Assembly (NCBI GenBank): GCA_963790065.1
Contig: CAWBNK010000006.1
Span: forward strand, 806,001 to 870,000
DNA: 64,000 nt
Source: Palsa-504 sp963790065
Lineage (GTDB): Bacteria; Actinomycetota; Actinomycetes; Streptosporangiales; Streptosporangiaceae
Direction: 5' to 3'
Made by a program: the position numbers and the translations under genes. A model generated the notes under the pieces. That model was not told the DNA's origin, ran no database searches, and worked only from the letters and a program-made list of their open reading frames with translations. This document shows, in pieces, positions 32,795-40,271 of the stretch (position 1 is the first letter of the stretch; every line of letters starts with the position of its first letter).

Positions 32795-34019
32795 CGGGCT
32801 GCTGGTCATCGCCCTGGTGGCGGTGGCGGTGCCCGTGCTGCTCGCGCTGGTCCCCCGGCTGCCCGTGCCCGGGGCGGTGCTGGAGGTCGTGGCCGGGATC
32901 CTGGTCGGGCCCTCGGTCCTCGGCTGGGTTCACCTTGACGCGCCCGTCCGCGTGGTGAGCGACCTCGGCCTGGGCATGCTGCTGTTCCTGGCCGGCCTGG
33001 AGATCGACGTCGGGGGCCTGCGGGGGCCGCTGGGACGCCTGGCGGGCCGGGCGTTCGGCGTCTCGCTCCTGCTGGGCCTGGCCTGCGGCTACGCGTTCAG
33101 CCTGGCCGGCGTCGGCGGCAAGCCCATCTTCCTGGCGGTGGTGCTGACGTCGACCTCGGCGGGCCTGCTGCTCCCGCTGCTCAAGGACGCCGGCCTGCAC
33201 CGCGCTCCGTTCGGTCAGCTGGTCATGGCCGGCGCGGCGCTGGCCGAGGTGGTCCCGGTCATGATGCTCTCGCTGCTGTTCTCGGCCACGTCGGGCACAA
33301 GGGCCTGGCTGAGTTCCCTGCTGGCGTTGCTCGCCGTCCTGACCGCCATCGGCCTGGCCCTCGGGCGCATCCGGCGCCTGGCTGCCCTGGACCGGCTGCT
33401 CGAGCGGCTGGAGGACAACAGCGCCCAGCTGCGCCTGCGCGCCGCCCTGACCCTCACCCTGGCCTTCGCGGTCCTGGCCCAACGGTTCGGTTTCGCGTCG
33501 ATCGTCGGCTCGTTCGCCGCTGGCCTGCTGGTCAGGACGATCGACCTGAACGGGCCGACTCCGCACCCGCAGTTTCAGGTCAAGCTGGAGGGCATCGGCT
33601 TCGGGTTCCTGATCCCGGTCTTCTTCATCGCCACCGGCGTCCAGTTCGACGTCAGGGCACTGGTCGGCGATCCCGCCGTCCTCGCCGAAGTCCCGTTGTT
33701 CTTGCTCGCGCTGCTGCTGGTCCGGGCCGTTCCCGCGCTGGCCTACGTGCGCCTGATCGGCAAGCGACGGGCCGGCTCGGCCGGCCTGATGCAGGCCGCC
33801 ACCCTCACCTTCGTGGTCGTGGCCAGCCAGATCGGTATCGCGTCCGGGCAGCTCAGCCGGCCCACGGGCGCCGCCCTGCTGGCGGCCGGCCTGTTGTCGG
33901 CCGCGTTTTTCCCGGCCCTGGCCGTCAAGCTGCTGCCCGCTGAACCGGCTCCAGGAGCCGACCAGCCAGCGGCCAAGGTCCCCGCCCTCCTGGGTCGGCG
34001 AACCAGGGAGTTCCTCTAG
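32775..34019 (+). CDS. CPA2 family cation:proton antiporter (second copy)
   Basis: 414 aa, same length and motif order as the 16.7-kb antiporter: LVGPSVLGWVHLD, LGMLLFLAGLEIDVGG and FGFASIVGSFAAGLLVR. No TrkA domain. The ATG lies 20 nt inside the DMT gene. The last codons (LLGRRTREFL) and the stop are formed by a degenerate copy of the CTAGGG element, so the cassette border has become part of the protein. It probably exchanges Na+ or K+ for protons. Confidence 0.88.
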   Translation: MRALSFDGLLVIALVAVAVPVLLALVPRLPVPGAVLEVVAGILVGPSVLGWVHLDAPVRVVSDLGLGMLLFLAGLEIDVGGLRGPLGRLAGRAFGVSLLLGLACGYAFSLAGVGGKPIFLAVVLTSTSAGLLLPLLKDAGLHRAPFGQLVMAGAALAEVVPVMMLSLLFSATSGTRAWLSSLLALLAVLTAIGLALGRIRRLAALDRLLERLEDNSAQLRLRAALTLTLAFAVLAQRFGFASIVGSFAAGLLVRTIDLNGPTPHPQFQVKLEGIGFGFLIPVFFIATGVQFDVRALVGDPAVLAEVPLFLLALLLVRAVPALAYVRLIGKRRAGSAGLMQAATLTFVVVASQIGIASGQLSRPTGAALLAAGLLSAAFFPALAVKLLPAEPAPGADQPAAKVPALLGRRTREFL

Positions 34020-34020
34020 C
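33989..34020 (+). repeat. Degenerate CTAGGG element at the cassette end
   Basis: CCTGGGTCGGCGAACCAGGG then AGTTCCTCTAGC. It matches the other elements except that CTAGGG has become CCAGGG and CTAGCG. It is followed by a convergent gene, so it probably has no promoter role and marks a past duplication or insertion border. Confidence 0.6.
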
Positions 34021-34036
34021 GGCCGCTCAGCCGGCG

Positions 34037-34798
34037 CTACGGGGTGCGGAAATGGAAGCCCCGGTCGAGCAGGCGAGGCAGGACGATGCCCAACGCGGCG
34101 ACGGTTTCTGACCTGTTCCCGCCGCCGTCGTGCTCGAGGATGATGGACCCGGTCCTGGTGTTGTCCATGATGTTGTCGACGATGGCGGCGACGCCGGGCC
34201 GCGACCAGTCCCGCGGGTCAACCGACCAGTCCAGTGGCGTCACGCGCATCTGCTCGCAGTACCGCAGCACGGTCGGCGACCACGCGCCGTACGGCGCGCG
34301 GAACATGTCAGGCAGCCGGCCGCTGGCCCGGTGGATCTCGTCGGTGCCGCGGATCATCTCGTCCCGGACCGCGGCCGATGACATCAGGGCCAGGTCCGGG
34401 TGCGACCAGGTGTGGTTCACGATCATGTGACCTGCGTGCGCGACTTCGCGGGCCACCTCCGGATGGTCCTGGACGTTGACGCCGATCATGGAGAATGCGG
34501 CGGTGATCCGGTACCGCTGCAGCAGGCGCAGGATCTGCGGGGTGTAGATCGGGCTGGGGCCGTCATCGATGGTCAGCGCGACCCGTTTCGGCCCGGCGTG
34601 GATGTAGTACACCGGCTGCTCGACCTCGACCTCGGCCTCGGCCTCGGCCTGGGCCGGGTTCCGCGTGGCCGCCTGGCTGCGCAGGGCCGGACCGGCTACC
34701 CCGAATCCGGTAAGGACCACCAGCCCGCCGGCCCGCAGCAGGACGCGCCGGGACGGGACGGCGCCAGGCTGCCCGGCCGCCTGCGGTGTGGTATTCAC
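34037..34798 (-). CDS. Secreted polysaccharide deacetylase (NodB domain)
   Basis: 253 aa. The N-terminus PSRRVLLRAGGLVVLTGFG is a twin-arginine-type signal, followed by an Ala-Glu repeat spacer (AEAEAEVEVE). The NodB domain from about residue 70 shows TIDDGPSP (catalytic Asp and metal Asp), HTWSHPDL (metal His pair), RAPYGAWSP and DWSVDPRDW. It removes N-acetyl groups from wall glycan or chitin-like sugar. Convergent with the antiporter. A single transcription unit. Confidence 0.9.
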   Translation of the reverse strand: MNTTPQAAGQPGAVPSRRVLLRAGGLVVLTGFGVAGPALRSQAATRNPAQAEAEAEVEVEQPVYYIHAGPKRVALTIDDGPSPIYTPQILRLLQRYRITAAFSMIGVNVQDHPEVAREVAHAGHMIVNHTWSHPDLALMSSAAVRDEMIRGTDEIHRASGRLPDMFRAPYGAWSPTVLRYCEQMRVTPLDWSVDPRDWSRPGVAAIVDNIMDNTRTGSIILEHDGGGNRSETVAALGIVLPRLLDRGFHFRTP

Positions 34799-34912
34799 CG
34801 ATCACCATCCCTCATCGCCCATGCCCGCCGAACGGCCCGACTACAACAACAGTCTCACCGGTAACCGAATTGATGTCGATAGTCATCGTCACGTCTCGTG
34901 ATGCTGGTATAC

Positions 34913-34940
34913 GTCCAGTCTGATATAGGTCATACTGGAC
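34913..34940. promoter_or_regulatory. Inverted repeat overlapping the PadR promoter
   Basis: Perfect 7-bp arms GTCCAGT/ACTGGAC separated by 14 bp end one base before the PadR ATG, with TATAGG between the arms as a possible -10. It is well placed for autorepression by PadR and control of the coupled exporter. Confidence 0.6.
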
Positions 34941-34941
34941 T

Positions 34942-35577
34942 ATGTCGTACATCGAGATCCTGATCCTGCGGCGGCTGCGGGGCGGCCCGGCCCACGGATA
35001 CGAGCTGCGCAAGCGCGTCGAGCAGACCACCGGCGTCGTCCTGCACAACAACTCGCTCTACCCGGCGCTCAAGCGGTTCGAGGAGGCCGGCGCGGTCACC
35101 AAGACGGCCGAACCGCAGCAGGGCCGCCCGCCCCGCCTCGTCTACACGATGACCGAGGTGGGTCACGAGCTGCTGCACGACATGCTGGCCGACCTGCCGC
35201 CCGAACAGGCGGCTGATGAGGCGGAGTTCATGGCCCGCCTCGGCCAGTTCTCCCTGATTAATCCGGCCGAACGGGCCGTGGTGCTTGCCGCCCGCACCCG
35301 GTCCGTCCGCGAGCAGCTGGCGCACCTGGTCACGATGCGCGACCTGGCCGCCGCCACCGGCGAGCGGTGGGGCGCCCTGGTCACCCGCGAGCTGATCCGC
35401 CGCCACGAGCAGGAACTGGCCTGGCTGGCCGAGCTCACCGAGCTAGCCGCCACGCCCGAGCCCGAGTCCCGTGCCGAGCCTGAGCCCGGGGCCGGGCCGG
35501 ACGCCGAGCCCCCGGCCGGGCCGGACGCCGAGCCCTCGGCCGGGCCGGGCGCCGAGCCCGGGGCCGCGACGATGTGA
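34942..35577 (+). CDS. PadR family transcriptional regulator
   Basis: 211 aa. SYIEILILRRLRGGPAHGYELRKRVEQTTGVVLHNNSLYPALKRFEEAGAV is the PadR winged helix, and RPPRLVYTMTEVG the wing. Residues about 95-165 are the C-terminal PadR dimer region (Vir_act_alpha_C-like). The final 40 residues are a Pro/Glu/Ala/Gly repeat of no evident fold. PadR proteins usually repress a neighbouring exporter and release DNA on drug binding. Its stop overlaps the GTG of the MFS gene, and an inverted repeat spans its promoter. Confidence 0.9.
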   Translation: MSYIEILILRRLRGGPAHGYELRKRVEQTTGVVLHNNSLYPALKRFEEAGAVTKTAEPQQGRPPRLVYTMTEVGHELLHDMLADLPPEQAADEAEFMARLGQFSLINPAERAVVLAARTRSVREQLAHLVTMRDLAAATGERWGALVTRELIRRHEQELAWLAELTELAATPEPESRAEPEPGAGPDAEPPAGPDAEPSAGPGAEPGAATM

Positions 35578-37109
35578 CCGCGCGCGCCGAGGTATCCCGC
35601 GAGGAACGCCCCGCCCCGCCGCGGCCCGGGCCGCTGGTCCAGTACGCGCTGCTGGCCGGGCCGCTGCTGTCGATGCTCGATTCCAGCATCGTGAACGTGG
35701 CGGTCGAGCCGATCGCCCAGGAGCTGAACGCCAGCCTGACCACGGTCCAGTGGACGGTCAGCGGCTACTTGCTCGCCCTCGGTGCCGGGCTCGCGGACAC
35801 CGCGTACCTGGCCCGCCGGTTCGGCACGCTGCCGGTGTACCTGGCCAGCGTGATCGCGTTCACCATCGCCTCCGGGCTGTGCGCGCTGGCCCCGGACGCC
35901 GGCCTGCTGGTCGCCGCGCGGGTGGTGCAGGGGCTGGTCGCGGCGCCGCTGGTGCCGCTGGCCATGAGCATGCTGCTCGGCCGCAGTGCCAACCAGGACC
36001 GCAGTGCCGACCAGGGCCACAGTGCCGACCAGGGCCACAGTGCCGACCAGGGCCACAGTGCCGACCAGGGCCACAGTGCCGACCAGGACCACAGTGCCGA
36101 CAGGGGCCGCCGCGGTGCTCGGTCGATCTCGCCGCTGGCCGGCCTCATGCTGTTCCTGGGGCCGGCGCTCGGCCCGACCGTGGGCGGGGCGCTCATCGCC
36201 GTGGCCGGCTGGCGGGCCATCTTCCTCATCAACGTGCCCGTCGGCGCGCTGGCCGCGGTGGCGGTCCGGTTCGTCCCGGCCGCCCTGGCTCCCGGCCGGA
36301 CGCCCGGCGCCCGGTTCGACCTGCCCGGCCTGATCCTGCTCACGGCCGGGCTGACCGGCCTGCTGTTCGGGGCCAGCCAGGGGGCCGCCTCCGGCTGGGC
36401 CTCGGCCGCCACGCTGATCCCGCTGGCCGTGGGTGCGGCGCTGGTCGCCGGCTACGCGCGCTGGGCGCTGCGCCGCGACCAGCCCGCGCTCGACCTGTCG
36501 CTGGCCCGGCAGGTCGTCCCGGCCCTGTCCATGGGGCTGTGCGCGCTGGCTTCGGTGGTGACCTGGGCCGCGGTCTTCCTGCTGCCGGTCTTCGTCCAGA
36601 CCGCAGCAGGCCGCAGCGCGATCGCGGCCGGCCTGGCCCTGCTGCCGCAGGGGCTGATCACGGGCCTGTCCACCGCGCTGGCCCCGCGGCTGCTGACCGG
36701 GCTCACCGTGCGGGTGACCGTGCTGGCCGGGTTCGCCGTCCTGGCCACCGCCAGCCTGGGCCTGCTGCTGGTGGGTGCCGCCACGCCGCTGTGGCTGATC
36801 GCGGTGATCCTGGCCTGCCGCTCGGTCTCCATCGGGCTGGTCATCAACCCGCTGCTGCAGGCGCTGACCGAGCCGCTGCGGCCGGACCAGCTGGGCGACG
36901 CGACCACGCTGTTCAGTACCTGGCAGCGGATCGCCGGGTCGTTCGGCATCGGGCTGATCGCCGCCCTGTACGCCGCCCACGCCCGCGCGCACGGCCCGGT
37001 CGCCGCCCTGCACCTGGCCGGCGTGGTGCTGGCGCTGATCGCCGCGGCCGGCATGCTGGCCGCGCTGGCCCTGCCCGCGGTCCGCAACACCGCTATCGCG
37101 CGGGACTAG
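35574..37109 (+). CDS. MFS drug exporter (DHA2/EmrB-QacA type) with an internal hexapeptide repeat
   Basis: 511 aa, about 14 helices. LLSMLDSSIVNVAVEPIAQEL is the DHA2 motif D1 region at the first helix. VVQGLVAAPLVPLAMSM and GLMLFLGPALGPTVGGALI are conserved motif C-type helices. Between these two, where family members have a short loop, seven copies of a hexapeptide like SADQGH insert 42 polar residues. GTGA overlap couples it to PadR. It likely expels a hydrophobic drug or dye. The repeat may vary in number between strains. Confidence 0.9.
   Translation: MTARAEVSREERPAPPRPGPLVQYALLAGPLLSMLDSSIVNVAVEPIAQELNASLTTVQWTVSGYLLALGAGLADTAYLARRFGTLPVYLASVIAFTIASGLCALAPDAGLLVAARVVQGLVAAPLVPLAMSMLLGRSANQDRSADQGHSADQGHSADQGHSADQGHSADQDHSADRGRRGARSISPLAGLMLFLGPALGPTVGGALIAVAGWRAIFLINVPVGALAAVAVRFVPAALAPGRTPGARFDLPGLILLTAGLTGLLFGASQGAASGWASAATLIPLAVGAALVAGYARWALRRDQPALDLSLARQVVPALSMGLCALASVVTWAAVFLLPVFVQTAAGRSAIAAGLALLPQGLITGLSTALAPRLLTGLTVRVTVLAGFAVLATASLGLLLVGAATPLWLIAVILACRSVSIGLVINPLLQALTEPLRPDQLGDATTLFSTWQRIAGSFGIGLIAALYAAHARAHGPVAALHLAGVVLALIAAAGMLAALALPAVRNTAIARD
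35982..36107. repeat. 7 x 18-bp in-frame tandem repeat in the MFS gene
   Basis: Unit CACAGTGCCGACCAGGGC, seven copies; the first two and last two units carry base changes and the middle ones are identical. It encodes SADQGH units in a loop between helices. Perfect inner units point to recent expansion. Confidence 0.85.
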
Positions 37110-37120
37110 AGCGCGCGGGA

Positions 37121-39523
37121 CTAGCGCCACCAGGGCTGACGGCGCTGCTCGGCCACGTGCGACGCTGGCCCGCTGATCACCTGCGCGTGCGCGCTGAGGT
37201 TCTGCAGGTGCTCAGCGACCCACAGCAGGTGCGGGTGCCGGTGGCTGGTGATGATCCGGACGAAATTCGTCCCGTCCGGATCGTCCGCCCCGTCCGGCCC
37301 GTCTATCCCGGCCTCCCGGCTCACGTCCCGCAGCACGCTCACGCCGTCGGCCTCGTCGGCCCGGACTCCACGGGATCCAGGGGGTCCAGGCCCGTCCAGG
37401 CCGGTGAACGAGGGGACGGACACAGGCAGCAGCACCTGGTTGGCCATGGGCCTGCCGACCAGCACCGCGATCCGCTCGTAGAACGTGCCCAGGTCGGCGG
37501 CGGCCTGGGCCAGGGTGGTCTTGGCGTAGGTCATGCCCCGGTGATGGTGGTGCCTGACCTGCGCCGGAGCCTGCAGGCTGGCCAGCGAGAAGGCGGTCAG
37601 GCGCAGCCGCATGGTCGCCATGACCAGCATCCACATGTCCTCCTTGGACAGGTGCTTGGCGCCCTGCTCGGCCAGGAAGCCGCGCAGCGCCTCATCAAGC
37701 CGGATCCCGGCGGTGGCCGCCGCGATGCCCGCGTCCGGCGGTTCGGCCCGGGTGCCCAGGGCCCAGTCCACCGACTGGGTCAGGTACGCGGCGCCGCGCC
37801 GGAACGCGTCGGCCAGGTCGTCCCCGACCACAGAAGACGCGCCGCGGGGCCAGAACAGGACGCCGACTACCAGGCTGACCAGGCAGCCGAGCGCCACGTC
37901 CTGGATGCGCAGCAGGCCCACCTCCCAGCCCACCGGCACCAGCAGGTTGAACAGGACCACGACGACGACGGTGAACGCCGCCTGCCCGAAGATGAACGGC
38001 AGCGTGCCAGGCGCGTACGCGGCCACGGCCACGGCGATCGGCAGCGCCACCCACAGCGCGGGCGTGCTGGTCCCGATACCGAGCAGCAGCAGCGCGCCCA
38101 CCGCGAAGCCGATCACGGTCCCGCCCAGCGCGCGCAGCGCGGTGGACTCGGTGGAGACCGCGTTGGTGCGCAGCACCGACAAGGTGCCGAGCACCACCCA
38201 GAACCCGTGCTGAACCCCGGATACGTCGGCCACCAGGACCGCGGCGGCCAGGGCCAGCGAGGCGCGCAGGCTGTTCAGGAACCAGACCGAACGGATGCTG
38301 GCGTGCCTGGTCAGGACGCCGATCGCGCCGGACAGGCCCGCCACCCGCCGTTCGGCCGCCGTCCCCTCCGGCTGGCCGCCGTACCAGCCGCGGCGCCGGG
38401 CGGCGATCGTCTCCGGGTCGGCGCGCCGGGTGGCGATCAGGGTATCGGCCACGACGTTCCTGACCGCCAGCGAGATGGCCTGAGCGTGGAAGGCGAGCCG
38501 GGCAGCGGCCTCCAACGAGTCGATATCGCCGTCCAGGGCCGCCGACCGGTGGTAGGCGGCGCTGGCCTCGCGGAGCCGCTCGAGCTCGTCCACCTGGGGC
38601 AGCGGCGCGGTCTCGTCGGCCAGCAGGTCGCCTGCCTGGCGGAGCACCGTGGCGGTCCCGGCCAGCAGGTCGAGGTCCGGCCCGGTGGCCCGGTCCAGGT
38701 TCTGGTGCCCGTCGGCCGCGTCGGCGACCAGCGCCGTGCACCATTCGAGCAGCTGCACCACGCTGGCCATGGCCTGGTCGGCGGTGGCCAGCCCGGTCGG
38801 CCGGTACGGCGTGCTGGCGAACGCGTTCAGCAGCGCGTGCTTGGCCGCCTGGCAGGCGGCCAGGTCCTCGGGCGTGGCGGTGCCGGTCACCGCCGCCTCC
38901 AGGTGGGCCGCCAGGGTCCGGGCCGAGCCGGCCGCCGCGGCCCGCAGCCGGTCTCCGGGGGACGGCGGCGAGAGCACCAGCACGGCTGCGGTGGCCACCA
39001 CCGAGGCCAGCCACCAGCCCGCCAGCCGGTCCGGGATGGTGCTCACCGAGCCGGGCGTGGCCACCGGCAGCACGTAAGGGAACAGCGCGGCGATGACGCC
39101 CGAGGCCGCGTTGGGGCTCACCACGCCGGCGAAGAAGATCCCGAACGTGACCGGGACCGTGACCACGACGGCCAGCCACTTGATCGGGCTGACCGCGGTG
39201 CCGATGATCAGCCCGAGGCTCCCGGTCACGGCCAGCCCGAAGTGCGCGATGATCTTGTCCCGCCTGCTGGCGCCGAACGAGGCCACGACCAGGTGGGCGA
39301 AGCCGCCGAACGCCGCGAACAGGGCCATCTGCAGGTTGCCGAAGCCCTCGTAGGTCAGCGCGAACAGGGACGGAATCACGATCACCGCGCGCAGCGCCCG
39401 CAGGGCCGCGGGCACCGACCACACCGGCAGCCAGGCGGGCCTGGCCTGCGGCGCGGGCCGGGGCGCGGAGGTCAGCGGGAAGCGGCCCAACGGCAGCCGG
39501 CGGGCAGTGCTCAGATCGGGCAT
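37121..39523 (-). CDS. FUSC family membrane protein
   Basis: 800 aa. Two FUSC-type membrane halves (residues about 35-180 and 410-560) with four to six helices each are separated and followed by large cytoplasmic helical regions. GFGNLQMALFAAFGGFAHLV is in the first half. SVWFLNSLRASLALAAAVLVADVSG and GTVIGFAVGALLLLGIG are in the second. This is the layout of AaeB/YccS-like proteins, some of which export aromatic acids. Substrate unknown. ATG start; convergent with the MFS gene, with only an 11-nt gap. Confidence 0.85.
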   Translation of the reverse strand: MPDLSTARRLPLGRFPLTSAPRPAPQARPAWLPVWSVPAALRALRAVIVIPSLFALTYEGFGNLQMALFAAFGGFAHLVVASFGASRRDKIIAHFGLAVTGSLGLIIGTAVSPIKWLAVVVTVPVTFGIFFAGVVSPNAASGVIAALFPYVLPVATPGSVSTIPDRLAGWWLASVVATAAVLVLSPPSPGDRLRAAAAGSARTLAAHLEAAVTGTATPEDLAACQAAKHALLNAFASTPYRPTGLATADQAMASVVQLLEWCTALVADAADGHQNLDRATGPDLDLLAGTATVLRQAGDLLADETAPLPQVDELERLREASAAYHRSAALDGDIDSLEAAARLAFHAQAISLAVRNVVADTLIATRRADPETIAARRRGWYGGQPEGTAAERRVAGLSGAIGVLTRHASIRSVWFLNSLRASLALAAAVLVADVSGVQHGFWVVLGTLSVLRTNAVSTESTALRALGGTVIGFAVGALLLLGIGTSTPALWVALPIAVAVAAYAPGTLPFIFGQAAFTVVVVVLFNLLVPVGWEVGLLRIQDVALGCLVSLVVGVLFWPRGASSVVGDDLADAFRRGAAYLTQSVDWALGTRAEPPDAGIAAATAGIRLDEALRGFLAEQGAKHLSKEDMWMLVMATMRLRLTAFSLASLQAPAQVRHHHHRGMTYAKTTLAQAAADLGTFYERIAVLVGRPMANQVLLPVSVPSFTGLDGPGPPGSRGVRADEADGVSVLRDVSREAGIDGPDGADDPDGTNFVRIITSHRHPHLLWVAEHLQNLSAHAQVISGPASHVAEQRRQPWWR

Positions 39524-39611
39524 TTGCCCAGTCTAGAAACGGCCAGCCGGACCGCTCAACCGCGTAGACCCGGGCCGCGCAGGCGCGGCGCAACTGCGTG
39601 GCCGCGCGTGG

Positions 39612-39732
39612 TAATGTGAAACGCTGCCCGGTGACTAGCCGCGGCAGTCAGAGGCGTGCTGCACCCTCATGTGGCCGCCTCGGGGGGATCTGCCTTTGCG
39701 GACCCCTTTCAGCGCTAATCCTAAGGAGTCAC
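39612..39732 (+). promoter_or_regulatory. rpsO promoter and leader
   Basis: TAATGT at 39612 is a good -10 candidate. About 110 nt separate it from the GTG, with G/C-rich complementary stretches and AAGGAG directly before the start. rpsO leaders in many bacteria bind S15 for feedback control. I cannot assign a known leader fold here. Confidence 0.4.
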
Positions 39733-40002
39733 GTGCCGCTCGACACCGCCGCCAAGAAGGAGATCCTGGCGGAGTACGCGACCAGTGAGGGTGACACCGG
39801 TTCGCCGGAGGTCCAGGTCGCTCTGCTGACCAAGAGGATCAACCACCTGACTGAGCACCTGAAGGTGCACAAGCACGACCACCACAGCCGCCGCGGGCTG
39901 CTGCTGCTGGTCGGCCGCCGCCGCAGGCTGCTCAAGTACCTGGCCAAGAAGGACATCAATCGCTACCGTGCGATCAGGGAGCGGCTCGGCATCCGCCGTT
40001 AG
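39733..40002 (+). CDS. rpsO: 30S ribosomal protein S15
   Basis: 89 aa, the normal length. PLDTAAKKEILAEYATSEGDTGSPEVQVALLTKRINHLTEHL and DHHSRRGLLLLVGRRRRLLKYL are S15 signatures. It binds the 16S rRNA central domain early in small-subunit assembly. The GTG follows AAGGAG by 4 nt. The gene order rpsO-pnp is conserved widely in bacteria. Confidence 0.97.
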   Translation: MPLDTAAKKEILAEYATSEGDTGSPEVQVALLTKRINHLTEHLKVHKHDHHSRRGLLLLVGRRRRLLKYLAKKDINRYRAIRERLGIRR

Positions 40003-40015
40003 CACCCCCTGCTTC

Positions 40016-40038
40016 GCCGGCCGGTCTTCCCGGCTGGC
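40016..40038 (+). terminator. Hairpin after rpsO
   Basis: GCCGGCCGG/CCGGCTGGC pairs 8 of 9 positions around loop TCTTC, 14 nt after the rpsO stop. No T run. It could be a terminator, or a processing or attenuation site between rpsO and pnp. The rest of the gap to pnp shows no further gene. Confidence 0.45.
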
Positions 40039-40271
40039 CAGGCACAACTGAACATCGACAACACTGACATCCCGTAGCCCCCGGCCCCGAGCGCCAAGGG
40101 CCGGTCCTCGGTAGTGGTCCCCGGGTAGCCTGTCTTGGCCAGCACAGCTAGGCAAGCAGAGCACCCGAGGGCTTCGATCGAAGACCGGCCGGCCGCCCCC
40201 ATCGGGCGGGCCAGGCCACAAGCGGCACGGCGGCGGGTGGGTGCGGGATCTACCGCAAGGAGGTCTCACCC

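Noticed and set aside
13385..34019. Shared peptide LGRRTREF at several frame ends as a protein sorting tag
   Set aside because: It is the translation of the repeated CTAGGG DNA element in whichever frame enters it; only the antiporter really uses it as coding end.
35982..36107. CRISPR array
   Set aside because: Units are contiguous 18-bp repeats without spacers, in frame within a gene.
37090..37125. Direct repeat GCGCGGGACTAG at the MFS gene end
   Set aside because: Two short copies only, likely slippage, no sign of an attachment site.
35471..39619. Very long open frame of about 1380 codons on the plus strand
   Set aside because: Antisense or frame-shifted to PadR, MFS and FUSC genes; composition is the Arg/Gly/Pro-rich pattern of off-frame high-GC DNA and no domain appears.
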